From Tolypocladium sp. Sup5 PDA-1 (Eukaryota; Ascomycota; Sordariomycetes; Hypocreales; Ophiocordycipitaceae), in contig JPHH03000043.1 of NCBI GenBank assembly GCA_000750105.3, positions 186,001 through 250,000 of the forward strand: 64,000 nt of DNA, read 5' to 3'. Positions 46,458-58,427 of this stretch are shown here, piece after piece. The translations under genes were made by a program, and so were the position numbers. The notes under the pieces were generated by a model. That model saw nothing but the letters and a program-made list of their open reading frames with translations, was not told the DNA's origin and searched no databases. Each line of letters opens with the position of its first letter. Positions within the stretch are counted from its first letter, which is position 1.

Positions 46458-47343
46458 TTCCTACCACGCTTGTCAAGCTGCTACGAGTAGAGCAGCCAGG
46501 TGAGAATATCCTGACTGCGTCTGTGGTTCTCACATGGAGGGACTCCTGATATCTCGATTCCCCTGCCATGATGCAATGAGTTTGTGCTAGACTTGGCGCA
46601 ATGGATCCTTCTGGGTGGAAAGCCACTCGGCATATCCCAGCTTGTAGATTCCAAGACGCTTGTGGACTCTAAATATGCATTCGGCGTCTGGTTCGGCGTT
46701 GCGAACGCCGATGTCAACGCCGAATTGTTATGAGCTCAACCGACGCGTTCCCACGAAACATTGTCGGGCTTGGTTGATGCCGAACATTCGTGTCCTACGT
46801 GAATTCAGTCGTTTTCTCAAGGAATCCAGGTCGTGTGCGTCTAGATTGATGCGCACCCGTTCTGCAGTCTTGTAGGATCAGGATCTCACGGATTCTCGGC
46901 GGCTGACTGTACCTAGGGTTTGCTTCTGTCTCGTCGGCGAAAAGCTACTGTCACCCATGCCTAAAGACTAACCTCATTCGAATTTAGCAGCTGATGGCCT
47001 GATCCTCGTCTGTGCCTTCCATGTCGATGCTCCGATGAATTGAGTTTCAAACAATTATTCGGCAGGGCTTCACTCGAGGTCCACTTGGCATGACAGCGAG
47101 CATCTCACCCACCTTGTATAATGATTCTATGCCCCATCGGTATAGCGCCAGGCAACTGTGATTGGTGGTGGTGAGCATTCAACACATTAAAAGATTCTGG
47201 ACACTGATGGGAAGAGGTCAGGTCTTTTATATTGAGACACAGTTCATTACTTGTCCAGAATAGATCGAGTGATTGTCATCGACCAGAGAAGATATTGTCG
47301 ACTCACTTTTGCCAGAGTGTCAAGCTCGATCCATTGGACAATC
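46458..47343. promoter_or_regulatory. Divergent promoter, acyltransferase 1 / P450
   Basis: An 886-base region between two divergent cluster genes. It contains the nested palindrome at 46,679-46,725 and further GCCGAA/TTCGGC copies at 46,779-46,784 and 47,058-47,063. Small ORFs (46,660-46,875, 47,232-47,495) have no motif. Confidence 0.6.
46679..46725. promoter_or_regulatory. Nested palindrome with four TTCGGCG/CGCCGAA half-sites
   Basis: The outer arms ATTCGGCGT (46,679-46,687) and ACGCCGAAT (46,717-46,725) are perfect inverted repeats. The inner arms TCGGCGTT (46,693-46,700) and AACGCCGA (46,704-46,711) are also perfect, separated by GCG. The inner pair includes CGG-N11-CCG, the everted/inverted CGG format bound by many Zn2Cys6 dimers. 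It lies about 220 bases upstream of the acyltransferase 1 start. I infer a binding site for the cluster regulator. Confidence 0.6.
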
Positions 47344-49113
47344 ATGTTGGTCGAGAACGCCGGGCTGCTGCTTTCTGCAGCTGTACCCATCCTACTCCTC
47401 CCGTATCTTCTGGGTGCTGTCATTTCCACGCTGAGACTGAGGTGGTATACCTCTGGTTTTCCGGTCATCAACAAACTCAAAGGCGAATGGTCTGATAAGC
47501 CCGCCGTGAAACGCATCGCCCGAGACATGAAGGCATGGATTCAGAAAGGATATTACAAGGTGGGAAATGCAGGGTCTCTCTCATGAATTGAAACAAGATC
47601 AGTCACTCATCGACTCAATAGTATAATGGCCCCTTTCAGATCATTGGATCGTTCGGGACACGGATTGTGTTGCCTCCCGACATGGCAGAGCACGTCAAGT
47701 CCGATCCTCGTTTCAGCGCCGACGTGGTGGTCAAAAAGTCCATGGCATCTACTCTGCCCGGCTTTGAAGGCCTACGTGCTACTGATGCTCTTACCACCAT
47801 GATTCGCACCAAGCTGAGCACCAATCTTGGTATGTTTCAGCCTTGCTGCCCATTGCTCTGTTTCACCAGCGTCATGATGCTTACGATTCCGACTCAACAG
47901 GCAAATTCACTCAGGAATTGGCGGAGGAGACGGAAGTCGCATTTGACATGCGATGGGGGACAAGCACTGGTAAATTACTTACTCCCTTTTGACTCGTTTT
48001 TGTGTTCCTGGCTAAATAGCCGGGTAGAATGGCACGAAGTCGAGCTGCTGGCCAGTCTCCGTGACATCGTCACTCAAGTCTCGACGCGAATCTTCCTCGG
48101 CCCTGAGCTCTGCCGCGACGAGGAATGGCTGGACAACATCCAGGCATACACGAACAGCGTGTTCCATGCCGTGAGGGTGATACGTAGCTGGCCCGAGTGG
48201 TCTCGCCCCTACGTCCAATGGTTCCTGAAGGATTGCCGCAAAATCAGGCAGCAGGTGAAGCGAGCCGAGGAGATGATTGAGCCCATCATCGCCAAACGCA
48301 TCGAAACCACGGAACGGGCCAAAAAGGGACTGGCAGACATGCCGAATGATGCCATGACCTGGATGCACCAAATCGCCATGAGCCGAAACGAGAAGTACCA
48401 CGGAGCTCACGCCCAGCTGTCACTTAGCATGGCATCCGTGCATACAACATCCGATCTAACCTCAAGCATTGTCCTTCAGCTCTGCCGGCACCCGGAAGTC
48501 ATCGAACCGCTTCTCAAGGAGATACGAGAGGTTCGCGACCAGGACGGCAAGATGTCCAAGACCTCCTTGTACCAGATGAAGCTCGCAGACAGTGTGATGA
48601 AGGAGACACAGCGATTGAAACCACTTGGTGTCCGTGAGTTTCTCTCCCCGCTTCCCCAAAACTGTCGTCTAGCCAAACAAACACTCACCAGGCCAAGTCC
48701 TTACCCATCGCTACGCCCATGAAGACGTAACCCTACCAGACGGGACGCTCATACCCAGAGGCGCCCAAGTCGGTGTCAACATGTCCCGCATGTGGGATCC
48801 CAAGTACTACCCCAACCCCGAAGAATGGCAGCCCGACCGATTCCTCAAGCTGCGCGAGGAGGCCGGCAAGGAGCATTCTTCACAGTTTGTGACGACCACG
48901 ATGGAAAGCCTCGGATTCGGCATTGGGACGCACGCGTGTCCCGGGAGGTTCTTCGCGGGGAACAAGGTGAAAATCTTGCTCGCGCATATACTGGAACACT
49001 ACGAGTTCGAGAGAGTAGACTCCGGGCCCGACGCCTCGCCGTGGTATATAGAGATTGTGACGAACCCTAAGGCGAAGCTGCGGGTGCGCAGGAAGCAGGC
49101 CTCTGCTATATAG
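47344..49113 (+). CDS. Cytochrome P450 monooxygenase
   Basis: Five exons (47,344-47,559, 47,622-47,829, 47,901-47,969, 48,028-48,633, 48,692-49,113) encode 506 aa; introns are 58-71 bp and every junction gives a continuous P450 reading. The N-terminus 'MLVENAGLLLSAAVPILLLPYLL' is a single membrane anchor for the ER. The ExxR motif is 'ETQR' in the K-helix, followed by a 'PDGTLIPRGAQVGVN' sheet and 'PDRF'. The heme-binding loop is 'FGIGTHACPG' (442-451, Cys 449 as iron ligand). The style of the loop matches fungal P450s that oxidise terpenoid or polyketide scaffolds. It is divergent from acyltransferase 1 and probably hydroxylates the cluster intermediate, creating a site for acylation. An upstream in-frame extension without ATG before 47,344 was excluded. 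Confidence 0.9.
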
Positions 49114-49593
49114 GTGTGTAGCTGTTTTGTCCGGAGTATTGTTACGTGGTGGAATAGACATATATCATGGAGAAAAAACAGACTCGGAGTTGCAAATGTG
49201 TGTCACTGAAAGCTTTGGGAGTTTCTGTCGCCCGATCATGGATGCATACCTTTGATCGCGGTTCGTTTGCAAAGATCAACAGAATTCCTGTCATCTCGCT
49301 GAAATGAGGGTTGCAACTCTGATCGAGTTCTTACGAAATAAGAGAATAGGTAGCCACAAGAGCCCAAGGTACATGAATGCATCATGAGACACCCATCGCT
49401 GCAATACAGTGTTATCGATGAAATAAGTCCCAGACTTCCATAGTCTACTCCGCAGTGAAACCTCATCCTCGCCTTGTTGGATCGCTCCTACCCTGGAAAA
49501 TGTATTGATCTATTGTTGCACAGAGTCTGTCACTTGGCAGACAGCTGGCTGGCTGGCCGCATCTTCAGCAGTGGCACGCTGAGCCTCTAGCGG
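49114..49593. other. Convergent intergenic region, P450 and PKS 3' ends
   Basis: It contains the 3' untranslated regions and polyadenylation signals of two converging genes. The minus-strand ORF at 49,236-49,466 has no motif. Confidence 0.45.
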
Positions 49594-52500
49594 TTACTTC
49601 ACCAGAGCACTTCGCCTGATGATCAACTCAGCAACCTGATTGAGCGAGGCGCTCTGTAGGACCTCGAAAATAGACAGCTTCGCCTGACCTGCCAAAGCAA
49701 GCCAATTGCGCAATTCGACGGCAACGAGAGAATCGACGCCGAGAACAGAAACGCCCTGTTCTGGGTCCACGCTCGCGACATCGACGTTGAAAATCGCCGC
49801 CAGCCGCGCGGCCAGTGCTTCTGCTACCTGTGCCGTGCCCTTCACTTCTTGCATTGATTTCTCGCCTCGATCGATGCTGCTGTGACCGAGTGCGCGGACG
49901 AGAATCGCGGTGGGGTCGAGTGAGGTGGCCTCGGAAGTCTGTGTCGATTGGGAGGATGATGCCGTTTGAACGAGGCGCAACGTGCCGAAACGCCAATCGC
50001 GACGAATGCCAGCCTCAGGCGTCAGACTGCTCCACGGCAGCAGGCCAACGATCCTCCGGGCTTCACCAGGTGACTGATCCAACCGACTGGATCGCTGGCT
50101 ATGCTGGAGGCGCGTGTCGTGCTGGATGGCGTCTTCGATAAGGCGAAATACAGCGTCGACATGTATCGACTCGGTGCCAAGTGCTTCGACACGATGCCGA
50201 GCATCTTCGTCTGACGCCACCATTCCAACGCCTAAAACGGCCGGCAGAGCCAGACTGACGGCAGGGAGGCCGAGAGCCACGCGGTGGCTGGCCAAGGCGT
50301 CCTCGAACGCGTTGGCAGCGGCGTAGTTGGCCTGGGAGACGTGCCCCATCACACCGATGACTGACGACAGAAGCACGAAAAAGGACAGATCTTGAGGTAG
50401 GTGCTTGTGCAGATTCCTCGTGCCGGCGACCTTGGGCCCCACGGTTTTTCGCCATTGCGCGAAGGACATGCGATCGAACACGGTATCCTGTTTTTTTAAG
50501 TTAGTGAAAGTGTTTCAGCATTCGAACACGCGTTGTTTCCTATTTCTACGTACCGCTAGAACGTTGGCAGCGTGAATAACGCCACGGACCGGAGGCGATG
50601 TGGCCGAGACTTGACGGAGAAGTCGGACAAGACTCTCCTCACTCGATACATCACAGTTGAGGACTTGGAGGCGACAACCTCGTAGCGCGGCATCTTCGAC
50701 GAGTCCCTCCGCCTGAGGGTGTGTCTCTGCGTTGCGGGAAATGAGGACCACACTCCGGGCGCCTTTGGACACCATCCAAGATGCAATGGCCCCGCCAATA
50801 CCGTCCACCCCGCCAACGATCAGGTAAGTGGCTCTCTTATCATCGAGACGAAGTGGGCGGCGCACAGGAGACATAACCTGGACCGGACTGTCGTCCTGGG
50901 CCGCAATGACCACCTTGCCCGCCTTGCGTCGCTGCCGTTGCTGTTCCAAATGCCGCACAGCTTGACTCATCTGCGAGGGCGAGAACCTTGTCACGGGGGT
51001 AAGAGGTGAGGAAGACCCCGACGAGGAAGACACGGCGTTGTGAAAGATGATGCCTAGGCCCGCATCCAATGACTCCTTCATAAGCAGACCATTGTGGTCG
51101 CTCAGCTGTATCATATCCACTCGCGCATACGTAGCGCATCTTGCGGCAAGCTGGGTGACGTCTAGGCTCTTGTTCCAGCCACCGATTTCGACAAAGCGAC
51201 CAAAATTCGCGATGCTATTTAGAGCAGACTGCAGCAGAGGTGCGGACAGCAAAGACGTCGGGCCGGTGAGAACCACATCTACGCCCTGGCCGCCAGTCTG
51301 CCCCTTGATGGCATCACCTAATTCCCTCGCGTAACGGCTTTTAAGAATTTGACTTGGAGCAAGGTGGTATGTGTCCATGAGACGGTGTGTCTCGGCCTCC
51401 GTCAAGTCGGTGGTAGCAAACCACACGTCAGCGCCTACGTGATTTGCAACGGCCAGACCCGCCGTGCCATCAGCTCCACCATCGGCTTGCACGATCAGGA
51501 CCTTGTCGCCCCTTCTCAATCTTGCCACGTGCACAAGGGCGTAATAAGCCCCAGAATACGCCAGCGGGGCACAGACGGCCTCCTCGAAGGATAGGCCATC
51601 AGGAATTTTCGCGACGCTGGTCCAACTCGCTTGTGCTATGCTTGCGTATGGCCCCTTAGTCACACCGCAGACCTTGTCGCCGAGCTGGAACCCACTGGCG
51701 TCCGTGTTGTGCCCAAGTCGGGTGACTATGCCCGCTACCTCGTGTACAGCCGTGGCTTCTTCGTCGTCGGCCTCTGTCGCAGTGCGGTGATGATGGATGC
51801 GAGGATCCAGGCTGAAAGCCCGCGTCTCGATCTCAACGACACCGTCAGCGAGCTCATTGGTAGCACCACACCACTGTTCGACGAAGCCACCTTCACCTGA
51901 ATCCAATGCCTCCTCCCACACCAGTGGCCGATGGGGATCCTGAAAGGGCTGGAAGGTCTTGGTCTTGGACTCCTCTTTACTGCCCATCGCCGGGAAGATC
52001 CGTGGCACATGGACGACCGAGTCCTGAATCGCATACTCCCAGTCGGCGTCGGCGTGGCCAAACTCCTTGTTTAGCAATGTCTGCTGCAACACCCCGACAA
52101 CATGCTTTATGACCACGTCCGCTTCTTCCGCCCAGGTTGTGGGCAAGTCCAGCAAGACGTAGGATCTGTCCACGTTTTCATGGCGGAGAGTTCGCAGCAG
52201 GCCCTGCACCTGAGAAGAGGCGGGTGTGGCGGAGGCGTCTGGACCGGCGCCGTTGGACAACCACAAAACTCCCCGACTCTCCAGAAGCACTCGACGGAGC
52301 TTATGGAACATGGACTCGTCCATATCATCCAGCACACAACCATTCTTGGCTACATCTGCAGCTAGTATGTGTACTTGGCTTTCGCCTGGTTGTACCTCCT
52401 CGAGGCTCTCCAGGGTGACCCGGATGCCCGTTGTCATATAAATGGCCTCGCTTAGCTGTGAGAGCCATTTCTGCTGCGACGGTGAAAGCGTGGATTCCGC

Positions 52501-55500
52501 ATGAACGATAGTCACAAGACTGGGGTTGGATGGGCTGCTAGGGTTCACGGCGGACGCTTCTTGTTCAGGCGCGACGCTTGTTGACATAACGGTCCATCTC
52601 TGGAATTGCGGCTGCTCGCAATCAGCAATGTCGAATTCGACGCCCGTGAATCCATTGGCGCGAAGAGCCTCATCCCACGCTTCTAGCCCCATGACGAATT
52701 CCGGCTGCTCACCCTGCTGTTCCCAACCCGGGAGCGTGCTACAGATGAGCTGCGCGTCGAGACTGACGTGCGTCTTCACAACAAGTAGAAGCTTGCCGCC
52801 GGGCTTCAGCAGTTTCCGCATGTTTTCCAATGCCGTCTTCGGATTGTTGACTGCGTGTAGGTTCATGGATGCAACCACCAGGTCTATACTCCGTTCGGCT
52901 GCTACGTCGTGCGACGTCTCCGTCGGGCCCTCTTTTTCGAGATCGAGTTCCCGGAACTCGAGCACCTTGGTCCACCTGGCCAACTTCTGCTTGGCTGCCT
53001 CGAAATGCACTGATGAGGCGTCCGAGAATATGTATCGGTCGATGAGCAGCCCACCATTACCTCCCTGTCCGAATGCTTCCAACAGGGCTCCGGCCGCTGC
53101 CCCGTTGCCCGCACCAACCTCGAGAACAGCCGCTCCCGGTTGCTGAAGAGCAAGGACATTCGCTATCCTGGCAAGTTGCTTGTAGCTGCGAGTTTGCTGG
53201 GTAGTCCGCTGTTGTATTGCCTCATGAGATCATCGTTGTCCTCCCCTAAGAGGGCGGCAGGCGTTACCTCTCCTCGCACAATCTGTGCCAGTTTCTGACC
53301 AATGCGAACAAGGAGACCCCCGTGCGTCCCACCCGTGGACCGGAGCTCGTCGAACAACTTTTGCTTGAGTCCCTTGCTTGCTCGCCCCCAGGCTTTGCTT
53401 CCAGGCATCAGTTGCCCGCTCTTACCACGGGCCAGCACGCTCTGCATCCACGCAAATGAGGCGTGCCCGTGTGCTGTCCAACTGCCCGATGGCTGCCCCT
53501 CCAGCTCAGCCGCAGCATCGGCAATGAGGTGATAGGATGCGCGGACCACCTTTTTCTCGTAGTCCAGCTCTTCGCCTGCTAGTGTAGTGCGCATGTATTC
53601 TTTGATAGACGAGGGGATGCCACGGCGGCTCACTATCGGTACCCAACGGCTTTCATAGAGCGGAATTCTTTCCAGGCCACTTTCAGCCTCATCACGGGGA
53701 ATGGCCTGGCAAAACAGCTGATTGATCACGAGAGGGGTCTCACGGCGGCTATCACCTTGTTGTTGCGAGTTCGCGACGGATACGTCCGAGGTGAAGCCTC
53801 TGCGTTGCGCACTCCGCAACTCACTGAAAACCGCCAGGCGCTCCCTCCCCCCTCTGTTTAGCGATCGGGGCACAAAAGCATCCTGGAGCGACCTAGGAAG
53901 CACCATGGACGTCTTGCCCGTGTCTGGGGGCAAGTTTGCGTAAGTAGCTTGGATGATGCAGTCCAGCGTCGTGGGGTGGATAACGTAGGAGGCGAAGTAT
54001 GGCGACGCTGACGGAGACTCCAGCTCGAGGATGTCCAAGTCGGCTGCCGCTCTTTTGAGGGTTTTCGACGCCACCACGTCTGCGATGCCTTGGAAGGCCG
54101 GTCCATATTGAACTCCCATACTAGCGACATCTGCCCGAAGTGCCGAACCGGCCACTCGTAGTACCTTAGATTGCTGTGTCTTGAGGAAGGAGTCGACGTT
54201 CGGTGCGACGGCGTCCTCGATATCTTGCTGCTCCACCACGGCCGAGACGAGACCACGACAGTTTTCCACCCACATGTCATTGGCCCCCAGAGAGCGCACC
54301 TCATATTCGTACCAGCCATCAGCCTTGTCCCCCTCGCGTCGTGACGGTCCCAGACGGAAGTACATCTCGACACCTCCGACCGACTTTTCCGACTCGGGAA
54401 CCACTAAGGCGCTTAGAAACTCGACGTTTTTGACACGATAGCCGCGAATCTTGTCTTCAGACGGATCCGTGACGAGACGAACGGCCTCGATGGCCATGGA
54501 TACGTAGGCCGCGCCAGGAAGCACAACCATGCCATCGACACGATGGTCGCCGATCCAAGGAAGGTCGACGAGACGTATAAAGTTTCGCCATGCCGGTGTC
54601 GTTGCGCCCGAAACAGGCATACCAAGGAGCTCGTGGGGTGGAAATCTCTTGTGGCGGATGTCCTTGTTGACCCGCGATTCGATCCAGTAGCGACTCGAGT
54701 GATTCCACGGATAAGTCGGCAGGCCGGGCACAAATTTCATGATGTTCGAGGTGGTCACGGCCTCCTCGCCGTTTGCCTCTGGGTATTTGTTGATGGCCGA
54801 TAAAGATACGGCATATCCGAGACGGACGAGTTCTCCGGCCACGTCTTGCATGGTCTCCACGGCATTCGCATTTCGCTGAAGACAGGACATGTAAGCCATC
54901 TTGCGGCCTCGCAAGATCTGTCTCATGGGACCCGCCAGAGCGCCATGCGGTCCTATTTCAACAATGGCGTCTACTTGGGCGGAGCTTGCGTCGGTCTCAC
55001 CGAAGCACATGGCCTCAAATGCCTGGCTAAAGAGAACCGGGCTCGTTAGGTTCCGCACATAGTGCTCTGCTGACAGCGATTGGGCGGACGTGACGACGCC
55101 CCCCGTGACAGGGGACGTGTACCTAACGTCACCGGGCCAAGTCGGGCTCGATGGTACGATGTCCCGCAGCTTCTCCAGGTAGGCAGACTCCATGCGCCGC
55201 ATATGGGGTGAGTGATATGCCAGCGCGACCCTGAGCTTGCGAGCGAATTTGCCGTCGGCCTCGAGACGCCTCACAACCTCGTCCAGATCATCTATGTCAC
55301 CCGAAAGAGTGACGCTCTCGGGACTGTTGACACACGCCACCACGACGCGGCCGTCAGAAGTCGTTTCCCTTACGTATCTTTCCGCCTCGTCGGGTCCCAC
55401 GCCGGCCGCAGCCATGCCACCAACGACGCCCGAGGCTTTCGGGTCCAGCAGAGTGCGCGCGAGCTCGCCACGCCAGTATGTCACGCCGAGCGCCTGCTCG

Positions 55501-57893
55501 AACGAGAGCGCCCCAGCGGCATATGCGGCCGCGATTTCGCCGCTGGAATGGCTCGTGACGGCCGATGGACGGATGCCCCATGAGCGGAGCAACACCACGA
55601 GGCACACCTGCAGCGCCACGGTGATGGGCTGGCCCAGGTGAATCTCCGAGACGCGACTGGACTTGGCATCGCGCGTCAGTTCCTCGCGCAACGACCAGTC
55701 GGCGCCGTACATCTCCCGCAGGACTCGGTCGGCCTCGTCGATCGCCTCTGCGAATACGGGGTATGCGTACAGCAATTCGCGGCCCATGGCATGCCATTGC
55801 GCGCCTTGACCGTTGAACACAAAGCCGAGTCGCGGCGCCCGCTTATTTGCGGGCGCGTGTCCTACCTTGAGAGCCGCCGTCTTGTCCAGATTGTCGGCCA
55901 ACTCGGCCAAGTTGCTAGCACGCACTGTAGTGATATAGGAGAGGCGCGATCGCCGGTGACTGAGCGTGAAGGCGATGTCGGCAGGCTGCGGATCCATCTC
56001 GCCCTCTTTGCTCTTCCGGATGTAAGCAGCCAGGTTTCCGGCCATGGCTCGGGTCGTGTCGGCGTCCTGGGCGCTGAGCACATACAGTCGAGACACATCA
56101 CCGTCGTCTGCTGTCGTTGTCCTGCGACCGTTGCCATTTGCGAGCCGCGTTTCAGGCGCACCTTCGAGGATGACGTGTGCGTTTGTCCCTCCGTAGCCAA
56201 AGTTGTTGATGGACGCGCGCAAGGGTTTGTTGCGTGGCCAGGGCACCACATTGGTCGGCACTCGCAAGTGCCAGTCGTCAAGGGGAATCTTGTCGTTCCC
56301 CACGACGTAGTTCTGATTCGGCGGAATGGCTCGGTACTTCATGGCCATCGCAGTCTTGATAATGCCAGCCAATCCGCTGACGCCCCCGGTATGCCCGACA
56401 TTGGTCTTGACCGAGCCGACCCAGACGGGGTCGTCTTGTGTGCGGCTTGCACCGAACGTCCGGGCAAGTGATTCGGCCTCGGTAACATCCCCCGCCTGCG
56501 TCCCGGTCATGTGCGCCTCCACGTACCCCGTGTCTGAAAGATCGAGACCCGCTCGTTGGTAGCAATGTCGTATCAGCCGGATCTGCGCGTCCATGGAGGG
56601 AGAGGTGATGCTGGTTGTTCTACCGTCCTGGTTCAGTCCCGTCTCCCGTATCACGGCATGCACCCGGTCGCCGTCTCGCACGGCCGCATCGAGGGACTTT
56701 AGCACAAGCACGGCCACCCCTTCTCCACGGCCGTAGCCCTGCGCCCGCGAATCCCACGCGTAACAACGTCCATCTGCGCCCACCATGCTAAAAATAACAA
56801 AAGCCCAGGGTTAGTCCCCACACAGGAAGCGCTAAGTACAAGAAAGAGATTGAAGCTGTTTAGACCAAGGTAAGTTACGTACCCAAGAGTGGACATGGCG
56901 ATGTAGATGTCTGGATTCAAGATCGCATTCGAAGCTCCGACGATGGAAACGTGGGACTCTCCCGACCGGATGGTCTGGCATGCCTGGTGCAAGGCGGCGA
57001 GGGCGGCCGAGCAACCGGTGTCGATGGACATGCTGGCTCCCTGGAAATCGTAGAAGTGGGAGACCCTGTTGGAGAACATGGCCGTGTAGTTTCCGGTGAG
57101 CGTGGACGGCGGCATCGTCTCGGGATCGCGCGTCAGAACGTCGTGGTAATCCTTGGTGTAGCAACCAACGAACACCGACGTGTTGGGGCCCGGCCCCGCG
57201 AGCTTTTCTATGGGTAGACCGGCTGTTGTTTTCGAAGAAAATAAAAGATTAGATAGGGGTTACTTGGGTTTTGCTCATAAGGGGCAAGCAAAAGGCTACT
57301 TTACCGTCCTCTGTTGCTTCGTACGTCACCTCCAATAGCAGCCGAAGCTGAGGATCCGCTGCCTGCCCATCCCATCGCCGTCAGCTGGAGAAATAGAGAT
57401 GGGATGAAATTTTGGCAAAAAGGAGGAGGGAGGGAAGGGAAAGGATCAAAAGAGCTTACACTGGCTACTTCGGACGTGAATCGAAAGAATGCGGCATCGA
57501 ACAGAGCCACGTCTTCGTGTAAGAAATAACCCCCGGTGGCATGATTCTGCAAAGAAAAGGCGAGTTTCTTAGCAATCCCTTGGTCCGTTCCGAGATCTTT
57601 AACCGACTCTCATATAAACCTACTCTACCACTCTTCGCAGGATTCGGGTCGTAGTATGATTTCACGTCGAACCGCGACTCGGGTATGGGGGACCAGGCGT
57701 CTCGACCGCTGGCACAGAGGTCCCAGAGCCCCTCCGGACTCGTGACGCCGCCGGGGAATCTGCAGGCCATGCCCATGACGGCGATGGGCGACGCAGACTG
57801 GGGGTGGGACATGGTCCTCTCCTCATGACCATGATGCCTGCTTTTGTCAAACGACGATGCCCCGTTGGAGCCGTTGGTCATGTTTATCGTCAT
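49594..57893 (-). CDS. Highly reducing polyketide synthase (KS-AT-DH-MT-ER-KR-ACP), frameshifted as sequenced
   Basis: Exons: 57,624-57,893, 57,460-57,546, 57,305-57,362, 56,883-57,222, 50,554-56,787 and 49,594-50,487, about 2,626 aa. Introns are 66-97 bp with clean junctions, for example 'SEVAS/AADPQLRLL' and 'STLG/MVGADGR'. KS has active Cys in 'DTGCSAAL' (about 209) and His in 'EAHMTGT' (about 344) and 'NVGHTGG' (about 384). AT has 'SHSSGE' (about 666). DH has 'GDHRVDGMVVLPG' (His about 1,000). MT has 'LEVGAGNGAA'; ER is an MDR domain with 'GGADGTAG'; KR has 'GGVDGIGG'. ACP has 'LGVDSLVAVEL' near the end. There is no thioesterase. The reading frame slips by one base near 53,200, between DH and MT. 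ATG 57,893 was chosen; 57,881 is possible. It iteratively makes a reduced, C-methylated acyl chain. Confidence 0.9.
53163..53215 (-). other. Frameshift site in the PKS between DH and MT domains
   Basis: Upstream frame reads 'LLGEDNDDLMRQYNSGLPS' and then meets TAG at 53,163. The next frame takes over at about 53,200 with 'QQTRSYKQLARIANVLALQQ' leading into the MT motif. Exon arithmetic confirms the slip: the large exon is one base short of a whole number of codons with its flanks. No GT-AG intron of plausible size fits the gap. Confidence 0.75.
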
Positions 57894-58427
57894 GATGATG
57901 ATGTCTGAGATAGTACCATGTAACACGGGTGGACTGGAAAATGAACCACATGAAAAGATGACTTCGAAAAAGCATTGGAAACACGAGAGACTTAATGGAT
58001 ATCGAGGTGAATCGATTTAAAGAGGTAGTATTGTTAGCTAGGTACATCCGGGATACCCTGACATGCCTTATTCGGCAATTGTAAGCTGGCATACTGTTCG
58101 CCGATCGGGCTGCAGCCGTCTTCCTTCGGCCTGTAAGCTGGATAAAACATAGCTGCAGGGGGGGGGGGGGGGGGGGGGGTGAGGGGGGTAAATGCACTAA
58201 AACCACAGAGATAATGGTGGACATTTCGGGTGTTGCTTACAGTCGTGTTTGCACCTTGCCTGTGGGAAGTAATAATTCCCAAAGGTATCTTAGATCCCTA
58301 GCTCTCTTGCGTTCCCTATTCTCAGTTGGGCATAAGTTGTCCTAAATTTCCAGGAACATTTTCGCAACCAATCTTGAGAGGAGGGCCTCACACTTGCAGT
58401 GGGCAGTTCACTACGACGGAGCCAAGG
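57894..58427. promoter_or_regulatory. Divergent promoter, PKS / acyltransferase 2
   Basis: A 534-base region between the PKS start and the acyltransferase 2 start. It contains TTCGGC at 58,071-58,076 and 58,125-58,130, and an uninterrupted run of 22 G at 58,158-58,179 followed by TGAGGGGGG. The G-run may fold as a quadruplex or mark a length-variable tract. Confidence 0.6.
58158..58179 (+). repeat. G22 homopolymer
   Basis: Twenty-two consecutive G residues on the plus strand, in the PKS/acyltransferase 2 promoter. Runs this long are prone to slippage in vivo and in sequencing, so the exact length is uncertain. Confidence 0.85.

Noticed and set aside
53225..53275. A tiny intron (GTAACG...TTAG) to explain the PKS frame change
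   Set aside because: Only about 22 bases, too short for a fungal intron, and its translation matches coding sequence in the upstream frame.
58326..58427. Upstream extension of acyltransferase 2
   Set aside because: In frame but without ATG, and the sequence is not like the family N-terminus; ATG 58,428 gives a normal start.
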